A stretch of 23,750 bases of DNA from Tardiphaga sp. (GTDB taxonomy: Bacteria > Pseudomonadota > Alphaproteobacteria > Rhizobiales > Xanthobacteraceae), in NCBI GenBank assembly GCA_028290765.1, contig JAQGJF010001061.1, forward strand, positions 1 to 23,750. Direction: 5' to 3'. Of the stretch, positions 1 to 8,458 are shown piece by piece. Position 1 is the first letter of the stretch. The number at the start of each line of letters is the position of its first letter. The notes beneath the pieces are model-generated. The model saw only the letters and a list, made by a program, of their open reading frames with translations. It made no database searches and was not told where the DNA came from. The position numbers and the translations under genes were made by a program.

Positions 1-117
1 TGCTCGCAACGCACGCCCGATCTCGCGCCGATCGATGGCGAAGCCGGCCACGCCGCGGCGTGTGTCGTGCTGGTTCCAGGCAGTGGCCACAGCCTCGCAC
101 CGCGGATGGTGGCGTGA
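1..117 (+). CDS. C-terminal tail of an oligopeptide-type ABC transporter ATPase (5' end outside window)
   Basis: An open frame enters from the left edge and ends at TGA 115-117. It encodes 38 residues with a Cys near the start, a Pro-Asp-Leu, and a Gly-His-Ala-Ala-Ala-Cys-Val motif. This pattern matches the end of the C-terminal oligo_HPY extension of DppF/OppF-type ATPases, where a conserved Cys precedes 'P.L' and a later 'G H ..AC' closes the domain. The stop overlaps the next gene's start by one base (TGATG), which implies translational coupling. Peptide importers of this class normally carry two different ATPases encoded side by side, so an ATPase is expected here. The nucleotide-binding domain lies outside the window, so the assignment rests on the tail motif and the neighbours. 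Confidence 0.7.
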   Translation, partial: CSQRTPDLAPIDGEAGHAAACVVLVPGSGHSLAPRMVA

Positions 118-1160
118 TGGTCGAGCCCCTGGTCCGCGCCCGCGAACTCAACGTCAAGTTCGCCCAAGGAAGTGGAGCAGCCGGGGGCAACAGCTTCGTC
201 CATGCGGTGAATGGCGTCGATTTCGATCTGTGTGAACGCGAGGTGCTGTGCATTCTCGGCGAGAGCGGATCCGGCAAATCGGTGACGTTGCGGGCCCTGA
301 TGCGGCTGAACCCGCCGTCCAAGACCGTCATGTCGGGCACGCTCGAGGTCGGCGGCCATGACGTCGTGGCCGCGTCGGAGGCACAGATGTCGGCGCTGCG
401 CGGCGCCTTCGTCTCGATGATCTTCCAGGATCCGATGACCTCGCTCGATCCGGTCTTTACCGTGGGCCGGCAGATCACCGAAACGATCCTGCGCCACGAG
501 CGCATCGATCGCTCCGAGGCGCGCAAACGCGCGCTCAACCTGCTCGAACTGGTGCAAGTGCCGTCCGCGAAACGCCGCCTCGATGCCTATCCGCACGAAT
601 TGTCCGGAGGGCTGCGCCAGCGCGCCATGATCGCCATTGCGCTGTCCTGCCGTCCCAAGCTGCTCTTGGCGGACGAGCCGACCACGGCGCTGGATGCGTC
701 GGTGCAGATCCAGATCCTGTTCCTGCTGCGCGAGATCCAGCAGGAAATGGGCATGGGCATGATCTTCGTCACCCACGACCTCGGCGTCGCCGGCGAAATC
801 GCCGACCGCATCGCGGTGATGTATGCCGGCCGTTTCATCGAGGAGGGCCCGGTCGACGACCTGATGCGGGCGCCGCTGCATCCCTATGCGCGCGGCCTGC
901 TCGGAGCCACCGTGCATGAGGGATCGCGCGGTTCGCGGCTGGTCACGATCCCCGGCGCGCCGCCCGATCTGCGTCATCTGCCGGATGCCTGCGCCTTCGC
1001 GCCGCGCTGCGGCGAGGCGGAAAGCGTCTGCCGCGAGGGCCTTCCCGAGTTGCGCCGGCCGAGCGCCGGTCGCGCCGCACGCTGCGTTCACGTGAAGGAT
1101 CGAGCCGACATGGCGCCCGCCGCCGTCGGCGAACGCGCCGTTCGCGCCTATTCGAGGTAA
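117..1160 (+). CDS. Dipeptide/oligopeptide ABC transporter ATP-binding protein (DppD/OppD type)
   Basis: This 347-residue cytoplasmic ATPase would energise import of peptides or similar solutes by the permeases encoded next to it. Visible motifs are Walker A GESGSGKS (about residues 48-55), the Q-loop in IFQDP (about 102-106), the signature LSGGLRQR (about 162-169; LSGGMRQR is more usual), Walker B LLLADEP (about 182-188) and the H-loop in VTHDLG. The C-terminal oligo_HPY extension starts at 'PLHPYARGLL' and has the expected Cys-containing tail (FAPRCGEAESVC), typical of peptide and nickel transporters. I chose ATG 117 because it overlaps the previous stop. An in-frame ATG at 60 would add 19 residues overlapping the upstream gene and unlike the family. 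The next gene follows after 5 bases. Confidence 0.95.
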   Translation: MVEPLVRARELNVKFAQGSGAAGGNSFVHAVNGVDFDLCEREVLCILGESGSGKSVTLRALMRLNPPSKTVMSGTLEVGGHDVVAASEAQMSALRGAFVSMIFQDPMTSLDPVFTVGRQITETILRHERIDRSEARKRALNLLELVQVPSAKRRLDAYPHELSGGLRQRAMIAIALSCRPKLLLADEPTTALDASVQIQILFLLREIQQEMGMGMIFVTHDLGVAGEIADRIAVMYAGRFIEEGPVDDLMRAPLHPYARGLLGATVHEGSRGSRLVTIPGAPPDLRHLPDACAFAPRCGEAESVCREGLPELRRPSAGRAARCVHVKDRADMAPAAVGERAVRAYSR

Positions 1161-1165
1161 CCCGC

Positions 1166-2110
1166 ATGTTCTTCTACACCGCCCGCCGCGTTCTCTACGC
1201 CATCCCGATTGCGCTCGCGGTGAGCCTCGTCTGCTTCATGCTGGTGCATATCGCGCCGGGCGATCCGATCGACGCCATCCTGCCGCCGGACGCCTCGGCG
1301 GAAACGGTCGCCATGGTGCGAAAGGATTACGGCCTCGACAAGCCGCTGCCGGTGCAGTTCGGCCTCTGGCTCGGGCATGTGGTGCAGGGCGATTTCGGCC
1401 TGTCGCTGGCCAACCGGCGCCCGGTCCTGAACGAGTTGAAGGTCGCGGCCGGCCGCACCTTCATCCTGGCGAGCACGGCGGCCTTGCTCGGCTTCGTGAT
1501 CGGCTCGGTGCTCGGCGGCCTTGCCGGCGTCTTTCGCGGCAGATGGGTCGACCGAATGGCGGTGGGCTTTGCGGTCGCCGGCATCTCGGTGCCGCATTAC
1601 TGGCTTGGCATGGTGTTCGTCATCATCTTCTCGGTGGTGCTGGGGTGGCTGCCGGCGATCGGCGCCGGCCCCGGCGACTGGGCCTGGAACTGGCTGCATA
1701 TCCGCCATCTCATCCTGCCCGCGGTGACGCTGTCGGTAATTCCCGCGGGCCTCGTCACCCGCACCGTCCGTGGCGTCGTGGTGGAAATCCTCAGCCAGGA
1801 TTTCATCACGACGCTGCGCGGAAAAGGCCTGCGCCATCTGATGCTGGCCGTGCACGTCATCAAGAACGCCGCGCCGACCAGCATCGCCGTGATGGGATTG
1901 CAGCTCGGCTATCTGATGGGCGGATCGATCCTGGTCGAGACGGTGTTCGCCTGGCCCGGCACCGGCATGCTGCTCAACCAGGCGATCTTCCAGCGCGACA
2001 TTCCGGTGCTGCAAGGGACCACGCTGGTGCTGGCGATGATCTTCGTCACGCTCAATCTGGTGGTCGACCTGATCCAGACCGCGCTCGATCCGAGGATCCG
2101 GCGCGCATGA
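1166..2110 (+). CDS. Peptide-type ABC transporter permease (DppB type)
   Basis: This is a 314-residue inner-membrane permease of the binding-protein-dependent transport family. It starts with the conserved DppB N-terminus (FFYTARRVLYAIP, then a first membrane helix at about residues 9-29) followed by a periplasmic segment with HIAPGDP and YGLDKPLPVQF, both DppB/OppB hallmarks. Further hydrophobic helices lie at about 98-120, 131-160, 180-198, 235-258 and 283-303. The EAA-like loop that contacts the ATPase is around 207-223 (ILSQDFITTLRGKGL). A purine-rich GAGG lies just before the start, at the end of the previous gene. The stop overlaps the next start (ATGA), so the pair is translationally coupled. 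Confidence 0.95.
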   Translation: MFFYTARRVLYAIPIALAVSLVCFMLVHIAPGDPIDAILPPDASAETVAMVRKDYGLDKPLPVQFGLWLGHVVQGDFGLSLANRRPVLNELKVAAGRTFILASTAALLGFVIGSVLGGLAGVFRGRWVDRMAVGFAVAGISVPHYWLGMVFVIIFSVVLGWLPAIGAGPGDWAWNWLHIRHLILPAVTLSVIPAGLVTRTVRGVVVEILSQDFITTLRGKGLRHLMLAVHVIKNAAPTSIAVMGLQLGYLMGGSILVETVFAWPGTGMLLNQAIFQRDIPVLQGTTLVLAMIFVTLNLVVDLIQTALDPRIRRA

Positions 2111-3009
2111 AATCCGCATCCGTTCTCACCACCAGCCTCGCCACACTCCAGCTATCCGAAGAACCGGAACGGGCCGGCTACTGGCGCGAAGTCGGCCGCC
2201 TCCTGCTTCTCGACCGCATGACCGTGATCTGCCTTTCGATTCTGATGCTGATGGCGGTGGCGATGATCTGCGCGCCGCTGCTCAGCCCCTATGATCCGTT
2301 GCAGGGCAGCATGATCCGGCGCCTCAAGCCGGTCGGCACGCCGGGCCACTGGCTCGGCACCGACGAGCTCGGGCGCGATATGTTCGCGCGGCTGATCTAT
2401 GGCGGGCGGCTGTCGTGGTTCGTCGGCATCACGCCGGTGGCGGTCGCCTTCGTCATCGGCGGCGGCCTCGGCATCACCGCCGGCTTCTTCGGCGGCTGGG
2501 TCAACATGCTGATCATGCGCACCACCGACGTGTTCTACGCCTTTCCCTCCGTGCTGCTCGCCGTCGCGATCAGCGGCGCGCTCGGGCCCGGAATCGACAA
2601 CGCCATCATCGCCATGACCATGGTGTTCATCCCGATGATGATCCGGGTCTCGGAAAGCGTCACCGCCGGTACCCGCAATCTCGATTATGTCGAGGCCGCC
2701 CGCTCGACCGGCGCCGGCGCGCTGACGGTGGTGCGGGTTCACATCCTGCCCAACGTGCTCGGCCCGATTTTCGTCTACGCCACGACGCTGGTCAGCGTCT
2801 CGATGATCCTTGCCTCCGGCCTGTCGTTCATCGGTCTCGGGGTCAAGCCGCCGCAACCCGAATGGGGACTGATGCTCAATACGCTGCGTACCGCGATCTA
2901 TACCCAGCCGCTGCTCGCGACATTGCCGGGCGTCAGCATCTTCATCACCAGCATCTGTTTCAACCTCGCCAGCGACGGCCTGCGCGCAGCCATGGATGTA
3001 CGCGCGTGA
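2107..3009 (+). CDS. Peptide-type ABC transporter permease (DppC type)
   Basis: This 300-residue permease is the second membrane subunit of the importer. The start ATG 2107 overlaps the stop of the DppB-like gene. A cytoplasmic N-terminus of about 35 residues precedes the first helix (about 38-60). It is followed by the DppC hallmark 'HWLGTDELGRDMFARLIYGGR' region (about 81-101), in which LGTDELGRD is nearly invariant in the family. Four to five more helices follow, with the EAA loop at about 197-218 (VEAARSTGAGALTVVR) and the C-terminal region GLGVKPPQPEWG that also characterises DppC. It pairs with the preceding permease as a heterodimer. The solute-binding protein gene follows after 50 bases. 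Confidence 0.95.
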   Translation: MKSASVLTTSLATLQLSEEPERAGYWREVGRLLLLDRMTVICLSILMLMAVAMICAPLLSPYDPLQGSMIRRLKPVGTPGHWLGTDELGRDMFARLIYGGRLSWFVGITPVAVAFVIGGGLGITAGFFGGWVNMLIMRTTDVFYAFPSVLLAVAISGALGPGIDNAIIAMTMVFIPMMIRVSESVTAGTRNLDYVEAARSTGAGALTVVRVHILPNVLGPIFVYATTLVSVSMILASGLSFIGLGVKPPQPEWGLMLNTLRTAIYTQPLLATLPGVSIFITSICFNLASDGLRAAMDVRA

Positions 3010-3059
3010 CGGATACAAGGCGCCCGCAACCCACTGCTCAATGTTCCCGGAGACTTCCC

Positions 3060-4649
3060 ATGCGAAAGTTCATGCCGTTGACGTGCGGCTTCATCCTGGG
3101 CGCGGCACTGGCGCCGCTGCAAGCGCAGACGCTGCGCGTCGCGATGACCACCTCGGATATTCCGACCACGGGCGGCATTCCCGACAATGGCAGCGAAGGC
3201 GGCCGCTTCGCCGGTTATCCGATCTTCGACGCGCTGGTGAACTGGGATTTCACCAAGACCGACGAGATCGCCGACCTGACGCCGGGCCTCGCCACCGAAT
3301 GGCATATCGATCCCGCCGACCACAAGCGCTGGATCTTCACGCTGCGCGAAGGCGTCAAATTCCACGACGGCACCACCTTCAAGGCCGACGACGTGATCTG
3401 GAATTTCGATCGCCACCTCAACGAGCAGTCGCCGCATTTCGACCGCGCCCAGGCACGCTCCTACCGCACCTACACTTCGATGGTGGAGAAATACGAGAAG
3501 ATCGACGACACCCATGTGGCGCTCACCACGCGGGTGCCGTTCTCGATGCTGCCCTATCTGTTGTCGCGCGTGTTCATGGTCAGCCCGACACAATACGAAA
3601 AAATCGGCAACTGGCAGGAATTCCAGAAGGCCCCGGCCGGCACCGGACCATTCAAGGTCGAGCGGGTCACGCCGCGTACCTCGATCGAACTGGTGCGCAA
3701 CGAGGACTACTGGGACAAGGGCCGCATTCCGAAACTGCAGCGGCTGGTGCTGATCCCGATCGCCGACGCCAACACCCGCATCGCCGCGTTGCGCTCCGGC
3801 GAAGTCGACTGGGTCGAATATCCGGCACCGGATTCGATTCCCGGCCTGAAGGCTTCCGGCTTCCAGATCGTCACCAAGCCGTATCCGCATGTCTGGGCCT
3901 GGCACGCCAACAACAGCGACGGTTCCGCGATCCATGACAAGCGCGTCCGGCTCGCCTTGAACTATGGCCTCGATCGCAAAAGCCTGGTCGAGTTTCTGGG
4001 CGGCACCGCCGTTCCGGCGCGCGGTCCGTGGCCCGACACCTACAAATATTTCGGCAAGCCGAAGGAGAACTACACCTACGATCCGGACAAGGCCCGCGCC
4101 TTGCTGAAGGAAGCCGGATACGGACCGGGTGGCAAGGTGCTGAAGCTGAAGGTGCAGCTGCCGACCGCCGGTTCCGGCAACATGGTGCCGCTGCCGATGG
4201 CGGAGTTCGTGCAGCAGAGCTACAAGGAACTCGGCATCGAGGTCGAATATGTCGTGGTCGACTGGGGCACCATGCTCAACACCATGCGGCAGCGGATCGA
4301 CCAGCCCGGCCAGCCGTTCCTCGACGTCGTCAATCACGGCCTGCCGATTTCGGATCCGACCCAGCTGTTCCTGAACTTCCACAGCTCGGGCTTTCCGCCC
4401 AACGGGTCGAATTGGAGCCTGTACAAGAACCCGAAGGTCGATGAACTGCTCAGCAAGGCGTTCGAGACCTTCGACCCCGGCCCGCGCGACGCGCTGATCG
4501 CCGAGGCCCACGCCCTGATCGTCGATGACGCGCCCTGGGTTTTCATCGTGCATGACCTCAATCCGCGAGCGCTCAGTTCCAAGGTAAAGGGGTTCAAGCA
4601 GGCGCAGAGCTGGTACCAGGACTTCACCCAGCTCACGGTCGAAAAATGA
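3060..4649 (+). CDS. Periplasmic solute-binding protein, family 5 (dipeptide/oligopeptide type)
   Basis: This 529-residue protein has a Sec signal peptide (Met-Arg-Lys, then a hydrophobic core, with cleavage likely after Gln-Ala at about residue 22). The mature part has family SBP_bac_5 hallmarks: an early 'L.P.LATEW' segment, 'KRWIFTLREGVKFHDGTTFKADDV', 'GTGPFKVERV', 'EDYWDKG', 'DANTRIAALRSGEVDWV' and 'LNYGLDRKSLVEFLGGTAVPARGPWP'. Length is normal for the family. The start is fixed by GGAGA at 3049-3053 and by the signal peptide. It is the last gene of the importer operon and would deliver the ligand to the two permeases. The ligand cannot be read from the sequence: members bind peptides, but also sugars, nickel or opine-like compounds. 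Confidence 0.95.
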   Translation: MRKFMPLTCGFILGAALAPLQAQTLRVAMTTSDIPTTGGIPDNGSEGGRFAGYPIFDALVNWDFTKTDEIADLTPGLATEWHIDPADHKRWIFTLREGVKFHDGTTFKADDVIWNFDRHLNEQSPHFDRAQARSYRTYTSMVEKYEKIDDTHVALTTRVPFSMLPYLLSRVFMVSPTQYEKIGNWQEFQKAPAGTGPFKVERVTPRTSIELVRNEDYWDKGRIPKLQRLVLIPIADANTRIAALRSGEVDWVEYPAPDSIPGLKASGFQIVTKPYPHVWAWHANNSDGSAIHDKRVRLALNYGLDRKSLVEFLGGTAVPARGPWPDTYKYFGKPKENYTYDPDKARALLKEAGYGPGGKVLKLKVQLPTAGSGNMVPLPMAEFVQQSYKELGIEVEYVVVDWGTMLNTMRQRIDQPGQPFLDVVNHGLPISDPTQLFLNFHSSGFPPNGSNWSLYKNPKVDELLSKAFETFDPGPRDALIAEAHALIVDDAPWVFIVHDLNPRALSSKVKGFKQAQSWYQDFTQLTVEK

Positions 4650-4660
4650 AGAGGTGGGTC

Positions 4661-4689
4661 GGCGCGGCCGGGCGTTGACCCGTCGCGCC
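4661..4689 (+). terminator. Weak hairpin after the peptide importer operon
   Basis: GGCGCG (4661-4666) and CGCGCC (4684-4689) can pair, with an inner GGG/CCC pairing (4670-4672 with 4679-4681) and a 6-base loop. It lies 12 bases after the solute-binding protein stop, in the 123-base gap before the MFS gene. No T tract follows, so intrinsic termination is doubtful. It may only be a 3' stabilising structure. Confidence 0.3.
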
Positions 4690-4772
4690 AACCTCCGCCA
4701 ATAGAGCGGCGATACGCAGTATCCGCCGGCCGCCCGACCGGACCATCATGACGAATTGAAAGCAATCCCTCC

Positions 4773-6074
4773 GTGATCCTCGAATTGCTCAAGAACATCG
4801 AATTCCGGTCCTATCTGGTGGCCAACGTGATGTTTCGCCTCTGCGCATCGGGTCTGACCGTGTTGCTGGGATTCCAGGTTTATGAGCTCACCCACAGTCC
4901 GTTCAGCCTTGGCCTGCTCGGTCTGGTCGAGGCGCTGCCCGGCGTCACTTTGGTGCTCTACGGCGGCGATTTCGCCGACCGCCACAGCCGCTACCGCATC
5001 GTCGTCATCACGATGGGGCTACTGGCGCTGCTCGCCGCCCTGCTCGCCTTCATTTCGAACCGCGGCCAGGTCTCGGTCGTGACCGTCATCTATGTCGTCG
5101 CCTTTGTGGTGGCGTCGATCCGCGCATTCCAGTCGCCGGCGGCAACCGGCCTGGAAGCGCAGGTGCTACCGCTGCATCAGGCCCTTCACGGCATCCCGAT
5201 GCTGGCGTCGTCCGGCCGTGTCGCCGAAGTCGCGGGTCCGGTGCTGGCCGGGTTTGCCTGGGCCGCCTTCGGCACCACGACCACCTACGAAATCATTACG
5301 GTGCTGTTTCTGGCCTCCTGCCTTTGCATCGCCGCCGGCGTGAACAACCGTCCGGCGTTGCCGAGCAGGGCCACCGGCGGCGCGTGGCTGCGCATCGCCG
5401 AGGGCGTGCGCTATGTGTTCGGCAGCCAGATCCTGCTCGGATCGATGGCGCTGGATCTGTTCGCCGTCTTCTTCGCCGGCGCCAACGCGCTGCTACCGAT
5501 TTTTGCCGTCGATATCCTGCATGTCGGACCGGAAGGTTTCGGCCTGCTGCGTTCGGCGAGCGCCGCCGGTGCCCTGGTGGCCGCGCTGGCCGCCACCCGC
5601 CTGTTGCCGGTGCGCCATGCCGGAAAAGCGCTTCACATCATCATCGCCATTTTCGGCGTCTGCATCATCACCTTCGGACTGTCGCACCATTTCGTGCTGT
5701 CGCTGGTCGCGCTGTTTTGCGCCGGCCTCTGCGACGGCACCAGCATGGTGATCCGCCACGCCATCCTGCGCCTGGCCTCCCCGGAGGCGCTGCGCGGACG
5801 GATCGCCGCCGTCAAATCGGTGTTTACCGGATCGTCCAACGAACTCGGCACCTTCCAGAGCGGCATGACCGCGAGCCTGATCGGCGCCGGTCCGACGCTG
5901 GTCGTCGGCGGCGGCGTCACGCTCGGCGTGGTGGCCTTTGTCGCCTGGCGCGCCCGGCAACTGCTCAACCTCGATCTGGAAACCCTGGCACGCCCCGTTC
6001 AGCTCAACGCCGAAGAACTGGAAGCCGCCGCCGACGATCCACTGCTCGAAATCGCGACCAAACAGCCCGGCTGA
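4773..6074 (+). CDS. MFS transporter, EntS/MFS_3-like exporter family
   Basis: This 433-residue inner-membrane protein has about twelve hydrophobic segments. The N-terminus (residue 1 to 'NIEFRSYLVANVMFRLCASGL') and the loop after helix 2, 'GGDFADRHSRYRIV', fit the MFS_3 branch, whose best known member is the enterobactin exporter EntS; 'D..GR.R' variants in this loop are the MFS signature. The second half has 'LRLASPEALRGRIAAVKSVFTGSSNELG', also typical of that branch, where it follows helix 10. The GTG start at 4773 gives a sensible N-terminus but has no clear Shine-Dalgarno sequence. An ATG further in (near 4829) would cut into helix 1, so GTG is preferred. It lies 52 bases before the amidase and may be co-transcribed with it. 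The substrate is unknown. Confidence 0.85.
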   Translation: MILELLKNIEFRSYLVANVMFRLCASGLTVLLGFQVYELTHSPFSLGLLGLVEALPGVTLVLYGGDFADRHSRYRIVVITMGLLALLAALLAFISNRGQVSVVTVIYVVAFVVASIRAFQSPAATGLEAQVLPLHQALHGIPMLASSGRVAEVAGPVLAGFAWAAFGTTTTYEIITVLFLASCLCIAAGVNNRPALPSRATGGAWLRIAEGVRYVFGSQILLGSMALDLFAVFFAGANALLPIFAVDILHVGPEGFGLLRSASAAGALVAALAATRLLPVRHAGKALHIIIAIFGVCIITFGLSHHFVLSLVALFCAGLCDGTSMVIRHAILRLASPEALRGRIAAVKSVFTGSSNELGTFQSGMTASLIGAGPTLVVGGGVTLGVVAFVAWRARQLLNLDLETLARPVQLNAEELEAAADDPLLEIATKQPG

Positions 6075-6126
6075 CAGAGATCAGCTTACGGTAACAATCC
6101 ATTTGCCGCCCCAGGAGGACAACGAC

Positions 6127-8358
6127 ATGCTCGACAGACAGGACACCAAATTTCAACTGGAAGAAGCCACGATCGAGGAGTTGCATGCCGCCATCCGGTC
6201 CGGGAAGACCACATTGGTGAAAATCGTGCAGCACTACATCGATCGGGCCAGGGCCTATAACGGCGTCTGCAGCCTGCTCCTGACCGAGGACGGCAAGCCG
6301 GTGCCGGAAACCGTCGGAACCGTCCGCGCCACCGCGGCGCTGCGTTTTCCCACCGAGACCGTGAAGGCCTCGACCATCCTGCCCGACCTCGACAAGTACA
6401 AAGGTCCACCGCTGGAATTCGGCCGCATGGAATCGACTGCATCAGACACCAGCGTGCAACAGCAATTCGGCATGATCGTCGGCAAGCCCGATGCCGGCCA
6501 GGTCAACGCCATCGGCACCTTCAACATCCGCGGCGAGCGCTCGGTGACCTGCAAGGGCGAGTACGACCTGCACCCCTCGAAGGGCCCGCTGCCGAAGGGC
6601 GCACCGCCGGCCTGCGAGTTCTTCCGGCATCAGCCGGACGCGCTGGAGCGCGCCGCCGAACTCGACGCCGAGTTCGGCAGCAATGCGGATTTTGAGACGA
6701 TGCCGATGTACGGCGTGGTGTTCTCATTCAAGGATCCGTTCGATACCAGCGACATGCGCTCCACCGGCGGCGGCGACGCCGCCTACGACATGGATTTCCC
6801 GGCGCGCGACCACGTGTTGGTCGATCAGTTGCGCAAGAAAGGCGCGATCATCTTCGCCAAGGCGGTCAACACTGAATATAACGGCCGTGCCGGCGATCCC
6901 GGCGGGCGTCACAAGCCCGAGAAGGTGCTGGCCTCGACGCTCGGCTACCAGCGCAGCACCTGGGCCGGCAATCCGTCGAATCCCTACGACACCCGCCGCG
7001 CGGCATCGCTCGGCTCGAGCTCCGGCTCGGCGCTGTCGGTCAGCACCAACCTCGTGATGGCCAGCCTCGGCGAGGAAACCCGCGCTTCCTGCCGCGGCCC
7101 GTCCAACCACAACGCGGTGGCGCTGATCCTGCCGCACAAATCCATGATCGGCTTCGAGGGCGGCGCGATCGGCGCCGACATCCATTGCGACCGCACCGGC
7201 ATCCATGCCCGCTCGATCGTCGACTGTGCCAAGATCCTCGATGCGTTGAAGGATCCGGTCGAAGGCTATTACGATCCGCGCGACCAGTTCACCACGGTGC
7301 CGCGCTCCTCCATCCTCTCGACGCCCTATGCCAGCCACGTCCACACGCCCGGTACGCCGGGCGCGCTGAAAGGCATGCGGATCGGCGTTATTCGCGAGTC
7401 GATGGTCTATCCGAAAGGCTCGAAGACCGAGGAGCCGATCGTCACCGCCGCCACCGCCGAGATCAAGGAGATGCTCGGCCAAAAACTCGGCGCCATCCTG
7501 GTCGAGAGCAACGATCCGTTATGGACGCCGGATCCGGACATCGAACAGATGAAGATGGACTACCGCCGCGCGCTGGCGCAGCTGGTTCCGCTGTTCATGC
7601 CGGAATTGCTGTTTCGGCTCGGCCGCGACGGCAAGCCGCTGTTCAAGGATTTCGAAGCCGTGATCCAGCCGACGGAGTTTTTGCCCGGCAAGATTTTCGG
7701 CAGCGGCACCATGCAGCCGATGGATTATTGCATCGCCATGGCCGAAGGCGTCATCGCGCCGCCCTCCAACCTCGATCTCGGCATCGTCCAGCAGCAGGAA
7801 CTGGCGCCGACCTTCCGTTTCCACATCTCGCAATACCTGATGCGCCGCGCCGCCGACTGGAAGGCCAAGGGCTATGAAGAGAAACTTTCGGACTGGGCCA
7901 CGCTGAACGCGCGCTCCAAGTTCTGGGGCGACGACCAGCGCGCCGCGTTCAAGAACTGGGAGGAAGTCAGCGACCTGCGCAACCCGCTCACCGGCCGCCA
8001 GGGTATCAACGAGCGCGTGATGCTGCGCGAACTGCTGCGCCGCTGCGACATGATGGTGATGATGGAAAACAAGCTCGAAGCGCTGGTGCGGCTGCACACG
8101 CCGTGGGCGCCGGGCCTGATCGGCCATCCGCACCAGTATGATGTTCCGAGCAATCTGCGGCCGGAATCGCTCAGCGGTCCGAACGCCGGCCTCACCGAAG
8201 TGCTGATCCCGGCGGGCTATGTGACCACCACCTATGACCCGGTGTTCAAGCTCAGCGAAGACGGCAAGCGCTACATCTCGGCGCCGTCGGATGTCGCAAC
8301 CGCTTTGGCCGCGCCCGGGCTGCCGTTCTCGCTGGTGTTCCGCTGCGAGCCCGGCTAG
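6127..8358 (+). CDS. Long amidase-signature family hydrolase with N-terminal insertion
   Basis: This 743-residue enzyme is predicted to hydrolyse an amide (or ester) bond in the cytoplasm; no signal peptide is visible. The amidase-signature triad can be placed. The Lys is in 'VVFSFKDPFD' (about Lys202), the cis-Ser is in LGSSSGSA (Ser297), and the nucleophile is in 'EETRASCRGP' (Ser321). The 24-residue spacing between the serines equals that in FAAH and malonamidase E2. The usual 'TDTGGSIRxP' is altered to 'EETRASCRGP', but the Ser, Arg and Pro are kept. Most family members are 450-550 residues. The extra length is an insertion at about residues 55-165 before the Lys, and a long C-terminal half ending in the conserved 'PGLPFSLVFRCEPG'. 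The start has a strong AGGAGGA at 6113-6119. The substrate is not predictable. Confidence 0.92.
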   Translation: MLDRQDTKFQLEEATIEELHAAIRSGKTTLVKIVQHYIDRARAYNGVCSLLLTEDGKPVPETVGTVRATAALRFPTETVKASTILPDLDKYKGPPLEFGRMESTASDTSVQQQFGMIVGKPDAGQVNAIGTFNIRGERSVTCKGEYDLHPSKGPLPKGAPPACEFFRHQPDALERAAELDAEFGSNADFETMPMYGVVFSFKDPFDTSDMRSTGGGDAAYDMDFPARDHVLVDQLRKKGAIIFAKAVNTEYNGRAGDPGGRHKPEKVLASTLGYQRSTWAGNPSNPYDTRRAASLGSSSGSALSVSTNLVMASLGEETRASCRGPSNHNAVALILPHKSMIGFEGGAIGADIHCDRTGIHARSIVDCAKILDALKDPVEGYYDPRDQFTTVPRSSILSTPYASHVHTPGTPGALKGMRIGVIRESMVYPKGSKTEEPIVTAATAEIKEMLGQKLGAILVESNDPLWTPDPDIEQMKMDYRRALAQLVPLFMPELLFRLGRDGKPLFKDFEAVIQPTEFLPGKIFGSGTMQPMDYCIAMAEGVIAPPSNLDLGIVQQQELAPTFRFHISQYLMRRAADWKAKGYEEKLSDWATLNARSKFWGDDQRAAFKNWEEVSDLRNPLTGRQGINERVMLRELLRRCDMMVMMENKLEALVRLHTPWAPGLIGHPHQYDVPSNLRPESLSGPNAGLTEVLIPAGYVTTTYDPVFKLSEDGKRYISAPSDVATALAAPGLPFSLVFRCEPG

Positions 8359-8370
8359 GAGGTCGTGATT

Positions 8371-8442
8371 TTGAAGTTTGAGTCGGCGTATGAAGCCGCC
8401 TCGAAGCGCCGCATCCCGCCGCCGGCGTTCGGGCCGCTGTAG
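8371..8442 (+). other. Possible 23-aa reading frame behind an orphan Shine-Dalgarno; perhaps a gene remnant
   Basis: A perfect AGGAGG (8357-8362) overlaps the amidase stop codon TAG (8356-8358), and a TTG codon follows 8 bases later. The frame reads through 23 codons (starting Lys-Phe-Glu-Ser-Ala-Tyr-Glu, ending Pro-Ala-Phe-Gly-Pro-Leu) to TAG 8440-8442. A GTG at 8365 in the same frame is too close to the Shine-Dalgarno. The spacing looks like translational coupling to a next gene, but no long frame follows. It could be a genuine tiny peptide, the stump of a gene lost next to the REP-like element at 8459, or chance. Confidence 0.2.
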
Positions 8443-8458
8443 GCGTAGTCGTCAGCTT

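Noticed and set aside
1148..2119. Long minus-strand open frame opposite the DppB-like permease
   Set aside because: It mirrors a well-supported gene. Its protein is His/Asp/Arg-rich with no domain and no ribosome binding site; such frames are common on the antisense of GC-rich genes.
2898..4691. 597-codon minus-strand frame opposite the family 5 solute-binding protein
   Set aside because: It is an antisense shadow of a gene with a signal peptide and many family motifs. The composition is not protein-like and it spans a gene boundary.
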